Shown: positions 58,091 to 64,000 of the stretch, one piece after another | Position numbering within the stretch: the stretch's first letter is position 1 | How the letters are laid out: every line of letters begins with the position of its first letter | Origin: Phaeoceros laevis | Lineage: Eukaryota > Anthocerotophyta > Anthocerotopsida > Notothyladales | Assembly (NCBI GenBank): GCA_049999765.1 | Contig: JBNGIQ010008820.1 | Span: forward strand, 1-64,000 | Reading direction: 5' to 3' | Length of the DNA: 64,000 bases | Notes under the pieces: generated by a model | Database searches by the model: none | What the model saw: the letters and a program-made list of their open reading frames with translations, nothing else | Told to the model about the DNA's origin: nothing | Made by a program: the position numbers and the translations under genes

Positions 58091-58920
58091 CTGGTGCTTG
58101 GCAATAGGACGGACCCTGACCTTCCTCTCGGTGAGAGCCTTCTGCAGGAAACGGAGCGTTGGAAGGTGGCGGCAGTTAGTTTTGTGTCCTGGTCCCGGAT
58201 GGCCAGGACAAACGTTTTTTGTCCGATGGAATGCTGGCGGTAGTGTTGGTTTTTAGTAACTTTGCATCCGGTTAGCGAGGAAAGTGACCGGTAAGATTTT
58301 TAAAAACACAAGAAACCGGTGTCGTGCTCACGCATCTGGTGAACTTGAGTTTTTTTTTTCTAAATAAGCTCGAAATCGCACTTCTCAAAAAACGAACACA
58401 TGTCTCAAAAAATAAATTATTGCATGTCCACGCAAATAGGCCTTTTTCACGGAGACACCTTGGCCATTTTGGCAGTTTAGGGGGTTTGGGGAAGGCACGT
58501 TTTAGGCACGAGGAGCCGTTCCCGGGTCCCAGGAGACCTTGTTATAGCTGCCTAGGCATCAGGAGGGATGCCATGTGCTTGCGGCTTCTAAATACACCTA
58601 CTCCTCGGAGTCCGTGGATGGAGATTGGCGGACCCGGGAAGTCCCGGGTCCTACGGGGTTCTTTGTGAAGTGAACTGTAAATCCGGAAGAGTTTTTTAGC
58701 CTGCATGCACATGCGGAGAGGAGTAGCTTTACCAAAAGGGGTTACGTGCTATGGGATCTCACTGGTGATTCTAGCGCTAGGAAGGAGATATAACATTAAT
58801 CCGCTTCCGGAACAGTTCCTATCCAGGAACTGCTCCTCATTTTTCAGACTGGTGCTCCTGTCAGAGCCAGACATGGACACTTTGTTTGCGTATGAACAAG
58901 ACGGGGCGTGGGCCTACGAG
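58091..58920. other. Intergenic, no supported gene
   Basis: A 129-codon frame starts at 58705, but its C-terminal part lies in the 130-bp tandem duplication that follows and I recognise nothing in it. Confidence 0.35.
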
Positions 58921-59180
58921 CGTCCACATGGATCCTTCAAGCTCCACATGTTGAAGCAGGATAGCGGTAAAGGGAGAAGCAACAAGAAGAATAGAAGGCA
59001 CTGGAAGTGTGTAGTTGATTCAGACCTCCTGAAGTACTACCCATCGGATGCGTCCGCATGGATCCTTCAAGCTCCACATGTTGAAGCAGGATAGCGGTAA
59101 AAGGAGAAGCAACAAGAAGAATAGAAGGCACTAGAAGTATGTAGTTGATTCAGACCTCATGAAGTACTACCCATCGGATG
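58921..59180 (+). repeat. 130-bp tandem duplication
   Basis: Copies at 58921-59050 and 59051-59180 differ at only a few bases (cgtccacatgg/cgtccgcatgg, aaagggag/aaaaggag, actggaag/actagaag). As 130 is not a multiple of three, any reading frame shifts between copies. Confidence 0.92.
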
Positions 59181-59814
59181 CTTAGAACTCTAAGAATCTT
59201 GGAAGCGAGGATTGTAGGAAATGTGGTGCTCATGGTTAATTAATCGCCCACACCGGTGACGCTTCATTCATTCATTCATGGTGGTGAGAGAGAAAACCAC
59301 CATTGTCTCGGAAGCTAATGTCTCCAATCATTTGTACAACCACCACATGTTGGTCTACAACATCCAGGAAGAATCCTGCACACGGCACTATCTGCCTCCT
59401 CAAGCAATGCAGATTTTTGGTTGTACCCAAAGTTTACTGGTTACACGTAGTGCATCCCAGCTTAGACTCTTATCATGATCTATTTATCTACTTCCAAGTC
59501 CTTTATATCACAATCTTCAGAATGAGCCATGCCAGTTGAAATCAAGATCCTTGTGCTGCAGTGCATGGTTGTTCGAAGTTCTGGACGTATTTGTATAGAT
59601 CTAGAGTACTTGCTCTTTTCATCACTTGTAAGGTGAGCTCAAGCTGGAGATTATGTGAACTTGCCTACTCACGTGCTCGCTATTGTAAGCACTTCATAAT
59701 GTCTTGAAACTGTTGTCATGTTTGAGCGTAAGTAGCCCTGGACATCAATGTGGTTGAGATCAAATCGTGTTTTGAAAGCTTTCCTAGAAGTTGGCTCTCA
59801 GAAACCAGCCAATG
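59181..59814. other. Intergenic, no gene seen
   Basis: Short frames only (for example 59278-59478). A cattcattcattcatgg run lies at 59265-59281. Confidence 0.45.
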
Positions 59815-60120
59815 CAATAACAAAGGCTCATTACGTTACAGACTATTTACTAAAATATCTATTATTTCAAATAATAATATATTTAGTCTATTGATTCGAA
59901 CTATATACTAGCTTGCAAATAGAAAATCGGGACCACATAGAAGTTATCAATGGACTTGGAGGTCTCTCTCTCTTAAACAAAAATCTTAAAGGAAAATCGC
60001 AAAAGAGAATCTCCCTCTTAGACAATGTCTCTCATGAAGAGTTCCTCTTTTCTTCTATTTTTTGAGACTCAAATCAAGCAAGACGCAACTACTCATGCCG
60101 CGATCATGATGGCAGCAGTC
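59815..60120 (+). repeat. Dispersed repeat, copy 2
   Basis: Matches 55684-55905 in order and orientation, with an extra segment of about 110 bp (59948-60058, rich in tctctctct and ctcccctct-like tracts) in the middle. Confidence 0.75.
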
Positions 60121-60207
60121 GTTGAGCCTAGTAGGGAAATAGGTGATTGTGAGAATTGATCTTGGGTTTGAACAACAACCCTTTATATGGATTTGCTTAA
60201 ATTCGAT

Positions 60208-60223
60208 CAATCAATTAATTATT

Positions 60224-60258
<35 letters not shown>

Positions 60259-60261
60259 TAT
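60208..60261 (+). repeat. (ATCA)n microsatellite
   Basis: About ten AATC/ATCA units, interrupted by attaattatta. Confidence 0.9.
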
Positions 60262-60518
60262 ACTGTTGTATCTTTCGTATCGTAATCGTAAACGTCGTCG
60301 TTTCAACTACCTTAGAGTACACTGCGCACCGGCAGCCGGACCGGGAAGTGGACGAAGGGAAGTAGTAGACGAAGAGGGCAAAGTACAGCAGGAGCTACTA
60401 CAAAAGCCTGGGCAAAGTACACAAAGAGGCTGGCGCTTATCACAAGTGAAAAGATAAAGAACCTACATAGATCTAGCATTTAAGATCCAGATGATCAAGG
60501 AGTGGGCGAATCCTGTGA

Positions 60519-60567
<49 letters not shown>

Positions 60568-60811
60568 CGTGCATATGGTCGCTAAAAAGCTAATGGCAGT
60601 GCACGCCGCCAGATTGGGGCGTTTGTAGGGGGTGTTTAGGGGTTTATGTATGTGATCCATGCTTATTTACTCGTGGGGTATTGCGTGTACTACTGTAGTA
60701 AGTATCCTATGTGGCTTGGGTGTTACCGTAACCGGTGCCGTGTGTGTGTGTGTGACTATTTGAGGAGGTTGACACGGTCCCATAGAGGGTCCCCCCCTAT
60801 TTCTTCCGTGA
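60519..60811. mobile_element. About 290-bp insertion with (AAT)n end, candidate short retroelement
   Basis: Copy A reads straight through cttGTGAtgacgtatatt (about 53984-53999), but at the corresponding place copy B has GTGA, about 290 bp, then GTGAtgacgtatatt. The insertion starts with 15-16 AAT units (60520-60566) and contains a (GT)n run near 60738. GTGA on both sides would be a 4-bp target-site duplication. No coding capacity was seen. A tail of simple repeats fits a SINE or truncated LINE inserted in reverse orientation. Confidence 0.5.
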
Positions 60812-62340
60812 TGACGTATATTTTAGCGATATCCAACGTATCAGACACCAACCTTAAGGAAGCAACAGCTGAAATGTTGAAAGCTGCCCGAACCGTCCTC
60901 GGGCTAGGACCTAAACAGGGAATCAAGAACCAATTGGAAGCCCCAAGGGAACTTTTAGGACTAGGCCTAAGAGACTTCATTGAAGTAAGAGTGGACACAC
61001 TAGTTATGTGCATGTTCAGGTGGCTAGCCCATCCACATTTTCAACAACTTTTCAAGGGGCACGCAAGGCCCATAGTGGAGATTGCAAGGCTCGAACAGCT
61101 AGAAGAAGGGAGCGGGACAATCTTCTTCGATTGGCCTACAGAAATGTGCCCCCATCCGGAAACGGAACCTGAGCATCCGAACAACTCCCCATACTAGCGA
61201 GTTGCAAAACCGCAAGGGAGGCCCCGCATCATCATTGACGGTTCCAACTACGCAAACGGGCAAAGCCACACGCGGAAGAATCTACTCACCCGCATCTACG
61301 ACTCATGTAGAACACTCCTGATGATGGTAACAAGAGAGGGGAAGATGACCACCACAGACACACCCCCCAAGGAGTTCCAAAATGTGGCGAAACTGAAGAA
61401 ACATATGTATTCATTTGAACCAAGCGGAAAAATCTCACACAACTAAAGTTACGAGGTAAGATTGGATGAGAACAGTGGAAGTACATATTACCCCAAGCCG
61501 GAGGGAGTCAAAGCTGGATAACAACACCACAACTTTATAAGATTGAGTACCTTACCATGATGAGATGCGCGCTTAACGAATTGTCGTGCAACTCGATTAA
61601 GAACACTTGGGATGAGTCTTGACCACCCACCAGGATGCACGCTATGCGACCCGGAAAGGTGAGAGACAGTAAAGCCCATACTCTGTGCATGCCCAGAACC
61701 CCGAATGCAGAAATTGAGGAGACTACGACATTATACTTAAGGTAGTCATGGCAACTGGTGCATGGTTCCGAGTACATTTTAGAGGACGCCCGTTTTACAA
61801 CGGACATTTGAATTTACTTGACACCGAATGAGTACGGGAGAGTAGGCCTCTCCAAGGCCCTAACAAAGTTTCCAGGATTCGCCGAGGACTTTGAGGGACA
61901 ACAACCAGACATGATTGTTACATTCGGGACCAAGAAAAAGCGGGCAGCCGGAGCCCCACAACTCCATACACGAGAAGTCGAGGACAAGATTGTCATAGTG
62001 GAGATATCTGTCCCCCAGGACTCAGCAATCCCGAAATTCTACGAAGAGAAGAAAAAAAAATATGCAGGATTGGCCTCAAGGCTCCAACAGCAGTACCCGC
62101 AAACAGATCTAAAGGTGATAGTCTTGCCCGTGGTTGTTGGGGTTATGGGGACAATCCCGCTAGGAATAACCAAAGGCCTTTGGAAATTGGCATCTAAAGC
62201 CAAGGTAAGCTGGCTCTATAACGAGTACATCAATGCCATAGCCAACTTCACAACTTGAAGCTTTGGACCACGCGAGACATCCTATACGGACACCGGGAGG
62301 GTGACCTGGATGAATACCAAACGGTCCAAAGCTTCTTCAT
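60810..62340 (+). mobile_element. Decayed non-LTR-retrotransposon-like reading frame, copy B
   Basis: Less damaged than copy A. The first block (60810-61197) is open: TYILAISNVSDTNLKEAT, EMLKAARTVLGLGPKQGIK, APRELLGLGLRDFIEVR, HPHFQQLFKGHARPIVEIA, then a stop at 61197. A middle block (about 61290-61400) has LLMMVTREGKMTTTDTPPKE. A possible zinc-knuckle reads GCTLCDPEK followed about ten residues on by HTLC (about 61630-61692). The last block (61818-62258) is open: EYGRVGLSKALTKFPGFAED, DMIVTFGTKKKRAAGAP, DKIVIVEISVPQDSAIPKFY, EEKKKKYAGLASRLQQQYP, LKVIVLPVVVGVMGTIPLGI. The EIS-P and E-x-K-x-x-K-Y pattern followed by a hydrophobic PVVVG strand is like the nuclease-fold tail of LINE proteins. 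No upstream RT core was seen. Confidence 0.5.
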
Positions 62341-62824
62341 GATGGAGTAGGTACTAGGACCCGTAAATCCAACGGAACCAAGTTCTGTAGACTAAACTTT
62401 GCCTACGGGTGATTAAAATTTGTTAATTGATTGAACTTTTGCCCACGGGCAATAAACCTTTGATCGATTATGAAGCCTTGAGCGCGTGGAAAGCACACGA
62501 GATCAACCTTAAAAAGCTTGCCCCGAGGGGACCTAAGTGGGTGTAAAGCGAGTGCTCAAAGGAGCAACGAAGGATGGGGATGGGTTCCCGACGCAGAGCA
62601 GAGCGATAGGTCTCCAACTCTCTGCGAGCATCAGGTCTTTCCTTAGCTTAGGGATGAGTCGTACAAAGCCCACTTTGTACATGTGGAATATCATCCCCTT
62701 TTCGGCTTGGTAATTATACAGCCGTTCCAGCCATTAGGCAATGCCTCTGTCACAACGCTTCTAGATTTCATATGAAAGTTGATCGTAGCCGGGTCCTCGT
62801 TTCCCGTCTCCTTTGCACATCAAT
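62341..62824. other. Non-coding flank between copy B and the LTR
   Basis: Nothing recognised. Small inverted-style phrases (tgcctacgggtgattaa and tgcccacgggcaataaa at about 62401-62455) repeat in diverged form. Confidence 0.4.
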
Positions 62825-63042
62825 TGTTGGCGTATGGTTCGCGTTCACCCTAGTTCGCTAGTCTATGTAGTTAGGGTTAGGTTACTTTATACTTTATTAT
62901 ATATATAGGAGTACGTGTGTATGACCGTTACGTAACTGCCATTCGCGTGAACACTCCGCGCGCTCTCGCGTGTTTTTCCCTCGAGCACATCTTTGGTGCT
63001 AGCGCTAATGCAATCCGGTGTGTGTTAGTCTAATCAACGACA
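62825..63042 (+). mobile_element. 5' LTR of an LTR retrotransposon
   Basis: About 218 bp bounded by TG (TGTTGG) and CA (CGACA), ending directly at a primer-binding site. It contains a TATA-like tract (ttattatatatatagg, about 62895-62911). The left boundary is judged from the TG and typical size; the second LTR lies beyond the window. Confidence 0.65.
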
Positions 63043-63056
63043 TGGTATCAGAGCCA
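63043..63056 (+). promoter_or_regulatory. Primer-binding site for initiator tRNA-Met
   Basis: TGGTATCAGAGCC, the common plant retrotransposon sequence complementary to the 3' end of tRNA-iMet, immediately follows the LTR. Confidence 0.85.
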
Positions 63057-63063
63057 TGTTAGG

Positions 63064-63258
63064 ATGGACACTCTTGCTACCAAATGCTGCAGGCTGATGT
63101 ATCTTGCAAACTTGGTGGGACCTGAGTTGCAGCCGTTGATCTACAAACTAGTGAATCAAATTTCTCAACGTGTTGCAGCTCAAGAAAGGCGCCAGCGTTT
63201 GCGCATTCGCAGGAAGAGTGTTAAAATCCAAATGCGTCGATCGAGGAGATGCGCGTGA
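63064..63258 (+). CDS. Small leader frame of the LTR element
   Basis: 64 codons starting at the first ATG after the primer-binding site. The product ends in an Arg/Lys-rich stretch (RRQRLRIRRKSVKIQMRRSR) suited to nucleic-acid binding. It could be a degraded start of a gag gene. Confidence 0.35.
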   Translation: MDTLATKCCRLMYLANLVGPELQPLIYKLVNQISQRVAAQERRQRLRIRRKSVKIQMRRSRRCA

Positions 63259-63283
63259 GGTTGAGGCTGACCGGTTCCTTGAT

Positions 63284-63832
63284 ATGGCACAGCGCCATCG
63301 GCGCAATCATGGAAACCAGGGAGGAAATCAGAGGCGAGTTGTCCAGGCTGTCCCACCTTATGAAGTGACAAACATTTCCCCTAGCAGATTAAGTCGTCCA
63401 GATTGGCGCAGTGTCTTGAATAGCATCCCTGCCTCAGCACCTGCAGTCCCTAGTATTCACGTCCACCGTAGACCACAGTCCCATCAACAGAGATCATCAG
63501 AAGAACATCATAACGCTGTGTCTCATTTAAGAGAGTCAGAGGAGTCACTCACCGTGGCTATTCAGCACCTCACACAAAGACTTGATAATATTAACAGCAC
63601 AGCCTTGTGTAGAACGCAGCACATTCTGACCACCTTGGACGGTCTTGTGGACCAAGTAGCTAGGTTAGAGTCTCACTTGCAGCAAGTAGAAGTCAAGCTG
63701 TCTGTACTGTCCAAATCTAGTCAGCCAGACTTATCTAGAAGAACACAACCTTGTGTGTTAAATCACAATCACTCAGTTTGTGCTGTACGCTCCTCCAGGC
63801 AAGTAGATTCAAATAATGCAGGTAGCTGCTAA
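63284..63832 (+). CDS. LTR-element internal protein (gag-position), coiled-coil
   Basis: An open frame from ATG 63284 gives 182 aa. The N-terminal third is basic and polar (QRHRRNHGNQGGNQRR). The middle to C-terminal part is heptad-like (LRESEESLTVAIQHLTQRLD, then LDGLVDQVARLESHLQQVEV). No zinc knuckle or protease motif is seen. By position it would be the capsid-type product. The frame ends with a single TAA, and the same frame reopens 3 nt later. Confidence 0.4.
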   Translation: MAQRHRRNHGNQGGNQRRVVQAVPPYEVTNISPSRLSRPDWRSVLNSIPASAPAVPSIHVHRRPQSHQQRSSEEHHNAVSHLRESEESLTVAIQHLTQRLDNINSTALCRTQHILTTLDGLVDQVARLESHLQQVEVKLSVLSKSSQPDLSRRTQPCVLNHNHSVCAVRSSRQVDSNNAGSC

Positions 63833-63835
63833 TTG

Positions 63836-64000
63836 ATGAGTGGTGAAGGTTCTTACACTACGCCAGAGTGGCTAAGGAAACTTGCTCAGGAGGTCAGACT
63901 TGTTGACTTTGATGATGACTCACAAGGTGATGAGGATGTGGATTCTGATCAAGCCTCTGTGAACACAAATTTGGCACACGAAGATTATTCTTGGTTCTGG
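63836..64000 (+). CDS. Second internal frame of the LTR element (runs off the right edge)
   Basis: Starts ATG at 63836, in the same frame as the preceding ORF after TAA-TTG. It encodes an acidic stretch (RLVDFDDDSQGDEDVDSDQA). Open to the end of the window; no family recognised. Confidence 0.35.
   Translation, partial: MSGEGSYTTPEWLRKLAQEVRLVDFDDDSQGDEDVDSDQASVNTNLAHEDYSWFW

Overview
This is a nuclear contig from a land plant. The plant-type genes include plastid outer-envelope TOC75, the nuclear alpha-carboxyltransferase of plastid acetyl-CoA carboxylase (CAC3), ABA4 (neoxanthin formation), a VAMP72-type R-SNARE and three large PLS-class PPR genes, one with an intact DYW domain. Introns follow GT-AG and are short (about 50-240 nt). 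The long homogeneous PPR genes and a Crinkler/RHS-type gene point to a spore-bearing lineage (bryophyte, lycophyte or fern grade) more than to a flowering plant, but I cannot name the genus.

Layout. 0-2.9 kb: 5' end of a fibrillarin gene (minus strand), a 38-bp palindrome, short direct repeats and a 10-N gap. 3-4.9 kb: a Crinkler/RHS-like P-loop NTPase plus PD-(D/E)XK gene. 6.8-9.4 kb: CAC3 (10 exons). 11.1-12.4 kb: a relative of the plant CCCH 6/30 family. 13.5-14.9 kb: eIF2B-gamma, intronless, divergent to a 993-aa PPR gene (15.3-18.2 kb). 19.1-20.5 kb: F-box/kelch gene. 21.5-25.1 kb: TOC75 (7 exons, interrupted by a 400-N gap). 25.5-28.9 kb and 30.7-33.4 kb: two related, divergently oriented PPR genes; the first has a full DYW domain, the second a frameshifted DYW relic. 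34.4-35.7 kb: VAMP72 (5 exons). 37.0-41.9 kb: TIMELESS (15 exons). 42.4-43.5 kb: ABA4 (5 exons, minus). 44.2-45.9 kb: a BTB plus SPRY-like gene. 46.8-50.2 kb: DNA primase large subunit (18 exons). 50.8-52.9 kb: acetoacetyl-CoA thiolase (8 exons).

From 53 kb to the end the sequence is AT-rich, repetitive and gene-poor. It holds many 20-130 bp tandem duplications, (AAT)n and (ATCA)n microsatellites, two decayed copies of a non-LTR-retrotransposon-like reading frame, a broken PPR pseudogene, a 100-N gap and, at the right edge, the 5' end of an LTR retrotransposon with a tRNA-iMet primer-binding site.

The genes are ordinary eukaryotic single-gene units with no operon logic. Exon boundaries were worked out by hand from splice signals, reading phase and family similarity recalled from memory; no database search was run. 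The most interesting items are the Crinkler/RHS-type gene, N-terminal OSB-like PDF motifs on two of the PPR proteins (split by an intron in one, with a matching small first exon in the third), and the paired decayed retroelement copies carrying reciprocal insertions.
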